Origin: Chitinophagaceae bacterium | Lineage (GTDB): Bacteria; Bacteroidota; Bacteroidia; Chitinophagales; Chitinophagaceae | Length of the DNA: 64,000 bases | Direction of reading: 5' to 3' | Assembly (NCBI GenBank): GCA_016786885.1 | Contig: JAEUVO010000039.1 | Location: 79,581-143,580 of the forward strand | Program-made: the position numbers and the translations under genes | Notes under the pieces: model-generated | Database searches by the model: none | Told to the model about the DNA's origin: nothing | What the model saw: only the letters and a program-made list of their open reading frames with translations | Shown here: positions 8,555 through 17,146 of the stretch, in pieces | How the letters are laid out: each line of letters begins with the position of its first letter | Numbering within the stretch: the stretch's first letter is position 1

Positions 8555-9975
8555 TGCTTTTCTATTAATGTACCATCTATCAAATAAGCCTCTACCTCTG
8601 TTATCCGGGTTGGCATTTTTTGATTGTCGATAACAAGGCCAATTATGCCTACTTCAGTCTCAGGAAATGTGATGATTCTTTTACGTCCGATGGTGGTGCC
8701 TTTTATTTCTGAAACAAGCTCATGTTTTTTATTCATTAATAGCAATCTGAAACCTGCACATGCCTGGCCCTTGCTCAAATCTTCTCTTAATACGATACAA
8801 TTAATTTTCTGTTCAGTCGCAAATTCAATACCCATCGATTGCAGATGAGTAAGGGAAATAGTTTCATACGTTAAAATTGTTCCGTCATTGATAGCAGGAG
8901 CCTTCCTCGTCCCACGATGGGGGATATAATAACCCGTCCCCTGCCTTGCCTTATTAGTGGCAAAATTTTCATCCCTAAGTAGCCTGAACTCTACTAATGC
9001 TGCTGAATCATTTTCATGTATCAGCCCTCTTCTGTCAGGCGGTACATTTAATAAAAGATTTGATCCGCGGCCAACTGATTTTAAATACAGATTGAATAAT
9101 TCGTTTTGATTTTTGCCTTTTGAATTTTCATTTTCATGCCAAAACCAACCCGGCCTTATACTTACATCACACTCCGCCGGTATCCATGCTTTCCCATTCA
9201 TATTCCCTTTATTCAGCGTATCAATAGAAGGCGCTCCAAGCCCCGGAGTAAATCCTACTGTATCCAGGTTGTTCCAATTTGTTTCACCGGCAACACCCTT
9301 CTCATTGCCCACCCAGCGGATATGCGGCCCGACATCACTAAATACAACAGTATTAGGAGACAATTTCTTTACTGTTTCCTTAAACCTGCTCCAGTCATAC
9401 ACTTGTTTCTTTCCATTGGGTCCTTCACCATTGGCGCCGTCCCACCATAATTCCCAGATGGGGCCGTAGTTGGTAAAAATCTCTTTCATCATATTTACAA
9501 ATACCTCATTGTACTTTTCAGTACCGTAATCCGGGTGATTTTTGTCCCAGGGTGAGATATAAACGCCGAATTTCAATCCTCCTTCTTTGCAAGCCTGTGA
9601 TAATTCTTGCAGCACATCACCTTTCCCGTTATTCCATTTACTCTCCCGTACAGTATGTGCAGAATAGTTGCTGGGCCATAAACAAAATCCGTCATGGTGT
9701 TTGGCGGTGATGATAATTCCTTTTGCGCCTGCCGCTTTGGCTACCCTTACCCATTGCCTGCAATCAAGTGCTGAAGGATTAAAAATATCCTCCGGTTCAT
9801 CTCCATGCCCCCATTCCTTATCCGTAAATGTATTTGGCCCAAAATGAATGAAGAAATAATACTCCATTTCATGCCACATTAATTGGTGCTTTGTTGGTAC
9901 AGGAATACCCAGCTTTTGTGCCGGCAAGAACCGGCTATGAATAATTATTATCAAAAGAAAAGCAAGCTTTTTCAT
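8551..9975 (-). CDS. GH29 alpha-L-fucosidase
   Basis: Exported alpha-L-fucosidase of 474 residues, glycoside hydrolase family 29, a retaining enzyme that removes terminal fucose. A signal peptide covers about residues 1-20 (MKKLAFLLIIIIHS...). Family marks are WHEMEYYFFIHFGPNTF, TAKHHDGFCLWPS and WELWWDGANGEG, whose Asp is the expected nucleophile. A C-terminal sandwich (about 360-474) is typical of the family. The open frame extends 27 codons upstream, but the extension lacks signal-peptide features, so the ATG at 9975 is chosen. It is coupled to the GH88 gene downstream. Confidence 0.92.
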   Translation of the reverse strand: MKKLAFLLIIIIHSRFLPAQKLGIPVPTKHQLMWHEMEYYFFIHFGPNTFTDKEWGHGDEPEDIFNPSALDCRQWVRVAKAAGAKGIIITAKHHDGFCLWPSNYSAHTVRESKWNNGKGDVLQELSQACKEGGLKFGVYISPWDKNHPDYGTEKYNEVFVNMMKEIFTNYGPIWELWWDGANGEGPNGKKQVYDWSRFKETVKKLSPNTVVFSDVGPHIRWVGNEKGVAGETNWNNLDTVGFTPGLGAPSIDTLNKGNMNGKAWIPAECDVSIRPGWFWHENENSKGKNQNELFNLYLKSVGRGSNLLLNVPPDRRGLIHENDSAALVEFRLLRDENFATNKARQGTGYYIPHRGTRKAPAINDGTILTYETISLTHLQSMGIEFATEQKINCIVLREDLSKGQACAGFRLLLMNKKHELVSEIKGTTIGRKRIITFPETEVGIIGLVIDNQKMPTRITEVEAYLIDGTLIEKQ

Positions 9976-10067
9976 TGTATCAATGTTACGATTAATCCCG
10001 TAAAGAATCAGAGGAAAATCATTCTCCTTATGTGCCAAAACCCTGTTTTTCAACAATCCAATTCCGC

Positions 10068-10075
10068 TACCTTTG
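10068..10075 (+). promoter_or_regulatory. -7 promoter box of fumC
   Basis: TACCTTTG fits TAnnTTTG and sits 32 bases before the fumarase ATG, inside the divergent GH29/fumC gap. Confidence 0.6.
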
Positions 10076-10107
10076 CTGCGAAAAATTTACTCTTTTAATC
10101 ATTTTTT

Positions 10108-11505
10108 ATGGAATACAGGATAGAAAAAGACACGATGGGAGAAGTAAAGGTTCCCGCCGATGCCTACTACGGAGCACAAACACAGCGCAGTATTGATAAT
10201 TTTAAAATCGCACAGGATATTAACCGTATGCCGAAAGAGATCATCCGGGCTTTTGCTTATTTAAAAAAGGCTGCCGCCATTACTAACCAGGAGGCCGGTG
10301 TATTGCCGAAAAATAAATCTGCACTGATCGGAAGAGTATGTGACGAAATTTTAAAAGGTAAATTGGATGACTACTTCCCGCTGGTGGTGTGGCAAACAGG
10401 CAGCGGCACCCAGAGCAATATGAATGTTAATGAAGTAATAGCCTATCGGGGTCATGTACTGAAAGGAGGCAATCTTACCGATAAAGAAAAATTTTTGCAC
10501 CCGAATGATGATGTAAATAAATCACAATCATCAAACGATACCTTTCCCACAGCCATGCACATTGCTGCGTATAAGATACTGGTGGAAACAACCATACCAG
10601 GTATCAAAAAGCTGAGAGATACACTGGCAAAAAAAAGTAAGCAATACATGAAAGTGGTGAAGATCGGCCGTACCCATTTTATGGATGCCACGCCACTTAC
10701 AGTTGGGCAGGAGTTCAGCGGTTATGTATCACAACTGGATCATGGATTAAAAGCCATCAACAACTCATTGGCGCATTTAAGCGAATTGGCATTAGGTGGT
10801 ACTGCTGTAGGAACTGGTATTAACACTCCGCCAGACTATGATAAAAAGGTGGCAAAACATATTGCCGCACTTACAGGGCATCCTTTTGTTACTGCACAAA
10901 ACAAATTTGAAGCACTGGCCGCTCATGATGCTATTGTAGAAGCGCATGGCGCATTAAAAACAGTGGCAGTAAGCCTGATGAAGATCGCCAATGATATCCG
11001 CATGTTGTCTTCAGGGCCAAGAAGTGGTATTGGTGAAATTTTTATACCGGATAATGAACCTGGTTCTTCTATCATGCCTGGTAAAGTAAACCCCACTCAA
11101 TGCGAAGCATTGACCATGATCGCTGCTCAGGTAATGGGTAATGATGTGGCCATCAGTGTGGGTGGCGCCAATGGTCATTTTGAACTCAATGTGTTCAAGC
11201 CTGTAATGATTTATAATTTTCTGCACAGCGCCAGGCTGATTGGTGATGGCTGTGTGTCATTTAATGATAAATGTGCTGTCGGTTTGGCTCCAATAGAAGC
11301 CAATATCAAAAAACATGTTGATAATTCATTAATGCTGGTTACATCACTCAATACCAAGATTGGCTATTACAAAGCAGCAGAGATTGCACAAAAAGCACAT
11401 AAACAGGGAACCACTCTAAAGGAGATGGCTGTGAAACTGGGCTATGTTACACCTGAGCAGTTTGACGAATGGGTGAAACCAGAAAAAATGGTGGGTAAGA
11501 TTTAA
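10108..11505 (+). CDS. fumC: Fumarate hydratase class II
   Basis: Homotetrameric iron-free fumarase, 465 residues, interconverting fumarate and L-malate in the TCA cycle. The superfamily signature [15 protein letters not shown] is present and carries the mobile catalytic-loop Ser. Other marks are [29 protein letters not shown] and [20 protein letters not shown], the last holding the conserved catalytic His. Length and motif order agree with class II fumarase more than with aspartase, although aspartase is a close relative. It has its own promoter and is followed by a strong bidirectional terminator hairpin. Confidence 0.95.
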   Translation: MEYRIEKDTMGEVKVPADAYYGAQTQRSIDNFKIAQDINRMPKEIIRAFAYLKKAAAITNQEAGVLPKNKSALIGRVCDEILKGKLDDYFPLVVWQTGSGTQSNMNVNEVIAYRGHVLKGGNLTDKEKFLHPNDDVNKSQSSNDTFPTAMHIAAYKILVETTIPGIKKLRDTLAKKSKQYMKVVKIGRTHFMDATPLTVGQEFSGYVSQLDHGLKAINNSLAHLSELALGGTAVGTGINTPPDYDKKVAKHIAALTGHPFVTAQNKFEALAAHDAIVEAHGALKTVAVSLMKIANDIRMLSSGPRSGIGEIFIPDNEPGSSIMPGKVNPTQCEALTMIAAQVMGNDVAISVGGANGHFELNVFKPVMIYNFLHSARLIGDGCVSFNDKCAVGLAPIEANIKKHVDNSLMLVTSLNTKIGYYKAAEIAQKAHKQGTTLKEMAVKLGYVTPEQFDEWVKPEKMVGKI

Positions 11506-11554
11506 CTCTTATTGCTCAGGGATTTATAAAATCTACTAGTAAAATCACTATCGT

Positions 11555-11588
11555 AAAAAGAGAAAAACTTGAGGTTTTTCTCTTTTTT
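11555..11588. terminator. Intrinsic terminator after fumC
   Basis: Near-perfect stem: AAAAAGAGAAAAAC at 11555-11568 pairs with GTTTTTCTCTTTTT at 11574-11587, with a five-base loop. T and A runs on both sides make it usable in both directions. Confidence 0.75.
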
Positions 11589-11680
11589 ATTCAGTAAAAA
11601 TTGCAGGAGGCTTTTATTTGTTTTTATCTTAACAGTCGCAATAATCCAAACCCTTTTTGTAACCCCAAAAAATCCGCCAT

Positions 11681-11905
11681 ATGAAAAGTAATGCAAGGGC
11701 TGCATCACTGCACCCGGCTAACATTCTCACTTCAGTTAAAAAAGAGCCTATACAGGCTGCACAACAGATCAAATCAGCTTATTTAAAAGCCATTCTCTCA
11801 GGTTCAAGAATTATTTCCGGAACAGAAAATGCTTTACCGGTAGAAAACCCTGACAGGGCCGCTGCTATCCGTTATATTAAAGAAAGCTCATCCATGAGAA
11901 GATAA
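11681..11905 (+). CDS. Small hypothetical protein
   Basis: Possible 74-residue soluble, basic protein that I do not recognise. It has Ala- and Ser-rich helical stretches (IQAAQQIKSAYLKAILSGSR) and no signal peptide, membrane helix or metal motif. It is framed by two intrinsic terminators at 11555-11588 and 11952-11987 and has an ATG, which makes an independent small transcript plausible. No clear -7 box was found. Because it is short, it could be a chance frame; the opposite-strand frame over 11502-11708 looks less protein-like. Confidence 0.5.
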   Translation: MKSNARAASLHPANILTSVKKEPIQAAQQIKSAYLKAILSGSRIISGTENALPVENPDRAAAIRYIKESSSMRR

Positions 11906-11951
11906 CGGTAGCTGAAACTTTTCAAGCTAAGTAAACCCCTGAGCATAACAC

Positions 11952-11987
11952 AAAAAAAAGCCTCCGTGAAAACGGAGGTTATTTTTT
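11952..11987. terminator. Bidirectional intrinsic terminator
   Basis: CCTCCGT (11961-11967), loop GAAA, ACGGAGG (11972-11978), with an A run before and a T run after. It separates the convergent small ORF and the sugar dehydrogenase gene. Confidence 0.8.
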
Positions 11988-12006
11988 ATCTGACTATTGT
12001 ATCAGT

Positions 12007-13836
12007 TTATTTCTTAACAAATTTTTCGATCTGTACTTCCATATCATAGCCGTTGTACAGTTTCAAAATATACGTTCCGGCAATTAAACGGGATACATCA
12101 ACAGAGAAATCATTTCTGAAACTCGTTTCTTCTTTCAGCATCCGGCCATGTATATCAAATATCTGTACCAGCAATGGCTTTCGAAGTTCCTTTTTACCAT
12201 GTATGTTTATTCTGTCTGTAACTGGGTTAGGGAATATCTGTACCAGATCTCTAACTACAGGCGGACCACCAGGAGGGTTTTCTCCCAGCGGAAGTGTGAT
12301 CAATGTCTTATAAGTAAGCTTCAGTATTTTACCTCCGTCTTTTGTAGCCGAACTGCTGCCACCAAATCCGCCAGTAGGGCCGGATGTACTACCGGTACTA
12401 TCTATCACCACCCAAAAAACACCACTATTGGCTACAGGGTTAATGGCCACATCCCTTACTCTCCATCCGTGCAATAAAGGAAAAGTATCCACCGTATTGG
12501 TAGAAGATGAACTATCAATAAAAGTACCTGCTGAATTTAATTTTAGCCTGTACATTCCATATTTCAGTGAAGTAACAAGCAATGAATTTTTCCACCCGGG
12601 AATATTGCCGCCATAAAAATCAATACTGGAAGGGGCAATAGTTGGCCATGTATAAATATTAGCGCCACTGGAAGGTATCGACGAAGCAGGCCAGTTGAAT
12701 GTAGAAAACACAGGCCGCTGCATGCTATTGGTGGTTGACCATGTATCTTCGCTGTAATTGACCAACAGGTTAGCCAATCTGTCGTTATTGGCAAATGCAT
12801 CCAGCGATGAATAGTTTTCATCTCCGAGTCCCGCTACTTTAGGCCATCCATAATTACCGCCGGATACTATGTTGTTCACTTCATCATCAGATTTATCACC
12901 ATGCTCAGAACTATATAATCGCCAGGTACCATTTACATTTCCCCAGGCTATTCCCTGGGCATTTCTGTGACCATAACTGTAAACCGGAGTTTTCAGTGCA
13001 CTGAACGCTGAAACACTATGATTAAAAGGGTTATCATTCGGAATCCATTGTCTCCAGGTATTGTAATCATGCGTTACCCCATATGATGCATCTCCATCCG
13101 GCTCTGTATTAAGCCGCATAATTTTCCCTTCACAGGTATCCAGAACCTGTGCATAATTGGTTCTTGAAAGATTATTAAACTGTCCGGCCCCCATATCACC
13201 AATAGTATAGTACAGTTTATAAGTACCATCAAGTTCCGGTAGCGGGCTGATAGCCATTCTTCCCGAATTGTGATCATTACTACCGGGTAAATTTGATATT
13301 ACTGTATCCATGATTGTCAAAGTGTCTTTTGCCGGAACAGCAGGATTTCCTGCATCTGCAGCAAAATAAAAGCGGCATCTTACAATCTTGGTGCGGAAGT
13401 AGCAAGGAGAACCGGGGCTTCCGGGACAGGTTCCTGTATAAACATAAGCCAGGTATACCCATCGCTTATTAGGGTCTGTCATAAACTCTGGATGATGAAC
13501 TAATCCCTGCATCCCACCCTGAGGCCATGTACCAATCGAGCGGGAAAACGTTACCAGAGATCCGCCTAACGGAATTCTAAGTACCTGCTGGGCTGCAATA
13601 TTTTTTTGTGCTTCAGTTCTATTAGGGCTCATTCTTACAACTCTGTACCCGCGGGCCTCAGTAATCCATAGTGAATCATCTTTTCCGTAAGTGATCTCCC
13701 ATGGATAACCCAGGTTTTTTGCAACTGTATCCATATTGAACAGGATTGTCGTTGAATCAATAACCTGTGCTGTTGTTTTATTGGATTGAATAAGAAAAAG
13801 CAGCAGACTAAGTAGAAGGGGTAGTGGTCTTCTCAT
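12007..13836 (-). CDS. PQQ-dependent sugar dehydrogenase-like protein with T9SS domain
   Basis: Secreted six-bladed beta-propeller of the soluble glucose/sorbosone dehydrogenase (GSDH) family, 609 residues. A signal peptide spans about residues 1-23. The propeller (about 30-500) has GYPWEITYGKDDSLWITEARG, DHNSGRMAISP (the His expected at the PQQ site), YGHRNAQGIAWG and EHGDKSDDEVN. The last 80 residues are a type A sorting domain of the type IX secretion system (IFPNPVTDRINIHG ... GTYILKLYNG), so it is released or anchored at the cell surface. The family oxidises sugars to lactones using PQQ, though many homologues have unknown substrates. A Gly/Ser-rich linker (about 490-510) joins the two parts. 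A -7 box lies at 13866-13873. Confidence 0.88.
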   Translation of the reverse strand: MRRPLPLLLSLLLFLIQSNKTTAQVIDSTTILFNMDTVAKNLGYPWEITYGKDDSLWITEARGYRVVRMSPNRTEAQKNIAAQQVLRIPLGGSLVTFSRSIGTWPQGGMQGLVHHPEFMTDPNKRWVYLAYVYTGTCPGSPGSPCYFRTKIVRCRFYFAADAGNPAVPAKDTLTIMDTVISNLPGSNDHNSGRMAISPLPELDGTYKLYYTIGDMGAGQFNNLSRTNYAQVLDTCEGKIMRLNTEPDGDASYGVTHDYNTWRQWIPNDNPFNHSVSAFSALKTPVYSYGHRNAQGIAWGNVNGTWRLYSSEHGDKSDDEVNNIVSGGNYGWPKVAGLGDENYSSLDAFANNDRLANLLVNYSEDTWSTTNSMQRPVFSTFNWPASSIPSSGANIYTWPTIAPSSIDFYGGNIPGWKNSLLVTSLKYGMYRLKLNSAGTFIDSSSSTNTVDTFPLLHGWRVRDVAINPVANSGVFWVVIDSTGSTSGPTGGFGGSSSATKDGGKILKLTYKTLITLPLGENPPGGPPVVRDLVQIFPNPVTDRINIHGKKELRKPLLVQIFDIHGRMLKEETSFRNDFSVDVSRLIAGTYILKLYNGYDMEVQIEKFVKK

Positions 13837-13865
13837 GAAAATGGATTTATTAAGTAAAAGTAACT

Positions 13866-13873
13866 CAAAATTA
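13866..13873 (-). promoter_or_regulatory. -7 promoter box of the PQQ-dehydrogenase gene
   Basis: On the minus strand this reads TAATTTTG, 29 bases before the ATG at 13836. Confidence 0.6.
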
Positions 13874-14016
13874 AGCGGCTGCCAATAGGAGTTTCTACAG
13901 ACCGGCCGTACCGTAAAAACAGCAAAAAGTCAGGAATATGTACTATTGCCGGGGGATACCGGTTAATCTATTTTTATAGCCACGAGTCAGAACTGTGAAC
14001 TCTGAAAATCCGGTCT

Positions 14017-16311
14017 ATGAAAAAAACTATACCCCGTACTATTTACTCACCCCTGTTTTTTCTTCTTCCTGTATTATTTTTTACAGGAATGGAGGCCGCC
14101 TGGTCACAAAACATTGACTTTGGTAAAAGTTATATTAACGTAACAAAAGGCCTGAATGGAGGTACTGTAGAAACTGGTGATACTCTTGAGATAAGAGCAT
14201 CTTTTGTTGTTCGTTCCGGTACGTATGATAGTTGCAGGTACCAGGACGTCGTTCCTGCCGGCACAACCTATATAGCCGGAACAGTAAGAGTGCTTACCAA
14301 TGAAGGAAAGATCTATAAACAATTTACTGATGCTTCAAACGATGACCCGGGAAGGATCGTGGGTACAGCTATCACCATTAACCTGGGTTATAATACAGCG
14401 GCTGCTCCTGCAACAGCTTTCCGCAGGGGAAGGGTAGTCAACACACATAAACCTTCCTTTTACGGAAGCAGTTGTATCATGGTAGCTTCGTTCCGGGTAA
14501 GAGTTACTGCAGCAACGGGTAGTAATATTAGTACTGGTGGTGGTAATATGACTTACAAATTAGGTGCTGCAGCTGTACAAACTTTTACCTTTCCAGCCAA
14601 CACATTGAGGGTCTATCCAAACTATGGTATTTGTTCTAACACGATTGGCACCAATGCTATCGGAACAGAGTTTAATGGAACATTTGGTACCGGTCAACCA
14701 AGAAACCGCGGAACTTCAGCCAATGTACCAACCGGATATACGTATAAATTTTTTACTACGGGTGACCCTAACGACTATAGTTATGGCGTTGCAAACAACA
14801 CTTCCACACTTACTAATTACACAACCCTGAATACGTGGGCAAAACCTGATAACTCGTCTCCTACCCACAGAGTCTTTTCAGTATGGGATATTATTGGTGA
14901 CCATACCGGCGCATCAAACCCGGTTCTAGGTAATCCAGCAGCAGATACAGTAGCCAACCCAAATGCAGGTTATATGCTTGTGATCAATGCTGCGTATCGT
15001 ATCGACTCTGCCTTTCAGCAAACAATCTCAGGACTTTGTCCTAATACATACTACGAAATTTCTTGCTGGATGCGCAACATTTGTTCGAAATGTGGTTGTG
15101 ATTCAAATGGGAAAGGTGCCACCAATGCAACTGGGCCGCCTTATTATATTCCAACTGGTACCGGCGACTCATCTGGAGTAGCCCCCAACCTGACATTTGA
15201 AATAGATGGTGTTGACTATTATACTTCCGGCAACCTTGTTTATAATGGACAGTGGACTAAAAAAGGATTTACTTTTTTAACAGGCCCTGCTCAAACCAGT
15301 TTTACACTTAAGTTCTTTAATAACGCTCCCGGAGGTGGTGGTAATGACTGGGCACTGGATGATATTTCAGTTTCTACCTGTTCACCCAACATGAAATATT
15401 CTCCATCACTAAGCCCTTCTGTTTGTGAAGGCAATGTGATCACCATTTATGATACGGTACGATCTTATTTTAATAACTATACCTATTATAAATGGCAACG
15501 CAGTACAGATGGCGGAGTTACCTGGACTGATGTAACTGCTCCGGCTGGTCCTGCTGCTCCTTTCTGGAACGGAACTGAATGGGAGTATGTTACCTCTTAT
15601 ACATTAACGCCTGCACAAACACTAATGATCAATAACGGCAACAGGTACAGGCTGGTAGTGGCAACTACTCTTTCCAACCTTACTGACCCCAATTGCAATT
15701 TCACTGATCAGGGAAATATTATTACGTTACAGGTTATCTTCTGTGGTATTCCGCTTGCAGCCGAACTTATAGCATTCAATGGACAGTTAGAAAATGAATA
15801 TGCCCAGCTAAGATGGACAACTACCGGGGAAACAGAGCCTTTGATCTTTGATGTTGAAAGAAGTACCGATGGAGTTAATTTCTCATTGATTGGTTCTGTT
15901 AATAGCTATAATGACTATATATCAGAGCAAAGCCATTATTCGTATACAGATCCGTCCCGTCTGACAGGCAAAGCTTACTACCGGATAAGAATGAGGAATA
16001 TTCCGGGACAATCAACTTATTCCAGAACGATACAACTTGCAGTATCAAATGAGCCCTTCAGCTTTGTTTCAGTGATCAATCCTTTCAGCAATGAATTATT
16101 ATTTGAAGTATCAGCTGAGCAGGCAGGAAAAGCAGAAGCAGAATTGATCGATGTATCAGGAAAAGCAGTAAGAAGAAAAATGTTTGATATCTCTTCCGGA
16201 ATTACCCGTTTAAGTTTGGAAAATACAAGCCAGCTTGCTTCAGGTATTTACTTCCTGCGGGTGCAATCAGGTGGCCGGGTAATTCAAAAAAGAGTATTGA
16301 AAACAAGATAA
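14017..16311 (+). CDS. Large T9SS-secreted surface protein, function unknown
   Basis: Secreted protein of 764 residues. A long signal peptide spans about residues 1-31 and ends AAWSQ. The segment at about 33-200 resembles DUF11/adhesin-like beta-sandwich repeats (GDTLEIRASFVVRSGTYDS). Residues 210-450 contain a Cys-rich portion (CWMRNICSKCGCDSNG) followed by TSFTLKFFNNAPGGGGNDWA and LDDISVSTC, a carbohydrate-binding-like jelly-roll pattern. Then comes an Ig-like part with WQRSTDGGVTW. The last 75 residues are a type A type IX sorting domain (NPFSNELLFEVS ... GIYFLRVQSGG). No catalytic motif is seen; it is probably an adhesin or matrix protein. The gene ends ten bases before convergent lspA with no terminator between them. 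Confidence 0.8.
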   Translation: MKKTIPRTIYSPLFFLLPVLFFTGMEAAWSQNIDFGKSYINVTKGLNGGTVETGDTLEIRASFVVRSGTYDSCRYQDVVPAGTTYIAGTVRVLTNEGKIYKQFTDASNDDPGRIVGTAITINLGYNTAAAPATAFRRGRVVNTHKPSFYGSSCIMVASFRVRVTAATGSNISTGGGNMTYKLGAAAVQTFTFPANTLRVYPNYGICSNTIGTNAIGTEFNGTFGTGQPRNRGTSANVPTGYTYKFFTTGDPNDYSYGVANNTSTLTNYTTLNTWAKPDNSSPTHRVFSVWDIIGDHTGASNPVLGNPAADTVANPNAGYMLVINAAYRIDSAFQQTISGLCPNTYYEISCWMRNICSKCGCDSNGKGATNATGPPYYIPTGTGDSSGVAPNLTFEIDGVDYYTSGNLVYNGQWTKKGFTFLTGPAQTSFTLKFFNNAPGGGGNDWALDDISVSTCSPNMKYSPSLSPSVCEGNVITIYDTVRSYFNNYTYYKWQRSTDGGVTWTDVTAPAGPAAPFWNGTEWEYVTSYTLTPAQTLMINNGNRYRLVVATTLSNLTDPNCNFTDQGNIITLQVIFCGIPLAAELIAFNGQLENEYAQLRWTTTGETEPLIFDVERSTDGVNFSLIGSVNSYNDYISEQSHYSYTDPSRLTGKAYYRIRMRNIPGQSTYSRTIQLAVSNEPFSFVSVINPFSNELLFEVSAEQAGKAEAELIDVSGKAVRRKMFDISSGITRLSLENTSQLASGIYFLRVQSGGRVIQKRVLKTR

Positions 16312-16320
16312 TAATTGGGC

Positions 16321-17025
16321 TTATAACACCTGCACCTTATCACTAATCTCTGTATTTGTTTCAACGGTTGAAACAGGTGCAACAGGGTGATGCTTTTTAA
16401 AGAATCTCTTTTGAAAGAGCAATAAAGTAATAACGCCAATAGAGATAGAGGCATCTGCCACGTTGAAAATGGGACTGAAAAACTCAAATTCATCACCTCC
16501 AACAAAAGGCACCCAGGAAGGAAAACTCGATTTTATCATCGGGAAGTACAGCATGTCCACCACACTGCCATGCAAAAATGAAGAATAGCCATTTGATGAG
16601 AATTTAGCAACTTCATTTAGATAGGGTATATAATCCCCTGTAGCAGCATCAAAATGTAGCCCTTTGTCGAAGATCATCCCGTAAAACATACTGTCGATAA
16701 GATTCCCTAATGCTCCGGCATAGATCAACCCGGCGCAAATAATAAAACCACGGCTGTATTGTTGTTTTACTATCCGGCCCAGGTACCATGTACCAAAGAT
16801 CACTGCAGCAAGGCGGAACAGAGTTAATATCATCTTCCCTGTTTCATTACCAAATTTCCAACCCCAGGCCATTCCGGGATTTTCAATAAAATGAAGCCTG
16901 AACCAATCAAAACCCAATACCCTTACAACTTCGCCGGTAGGATGGCTGGTCTTGATCCATATCTTCAATGCCTGGTCAATAATAATGATAACAGCAATAA
17001 GGAAAACAACAGTTCTTAGTTTCAA
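16321..17025 (-). CDS. lspA: Lipoprotein signal peptidase II
   Basis: Inner-membrane aspartic protease of about 234 residues that cleaves the signal peptide of prolipoproteins after lipid attachment. Four hydrophobic segments are seen. The catalytic aspartates are in GALGNLIDSMFYG and FNVADASISIGV, and the N-terminal helix motif DQALKIWIKT matches the family. No ATG fits; the frame stays open to a TTG at 17157 inside the murF/alr gene. The TTG at 17025 is preferred because a good -7 box lies 18 bases upstream at 17044-17051 and the protein then begins like other LspA proteins. In many relatives lspA follows ileS and dksA; here it follows murF/alr. Confidence 0.88.
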   Translation of the reverse strand: MKLRTVVFLIAVIIIIDQALKIWIKTSHPTGEVVRVLGFDWFRLHFIENPGMAWGWKFGNETGKMILTLFRLAAVIFGTWYLGRIVKQQYSRGFIICAGLIYAGALGNLIDSMFYGMIFDKGLHFDAATGDYIPYLNEVAKFSSNGYSSFLHGSVVDMLYFPMIKSSFPSWVPFVGGDEFEFFSPIFNVADASISIGVITLLLFQKRFFKKHHPVAPVSTVETNTEISDKVQVL

Positions 17026-17043
17026 TGATGCGGTTTTAAGGGG

Positions 17044-17051
17044 CAAATATA
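17044..17051 (-). promoter_or_regulatory. -7 promoter box of lspA
   Basis: Minus strand reads TATATTTG, a full match to TAnnTTTG, 18 bases before the TTG at 17025. It decides between the alternative lspA starts. Confidence 0.55.
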
Positions 17052-17146
17052 TGAATAAAGCTGTACGGCGGCAGGCCAAAAGAGTCTTAAAAATCAGAAC
17101 AGAACCCGATTTCCCGATGTGTTGGTTTGCAGGCACATTGAGTTTT

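Noticed and set aside
11502..11708. 68-codon minus-strand frame after fumC
   Set aside because: Runs through the terminator hairpin and has a low-complexity Lys/Phe/Ser product; no family sign.
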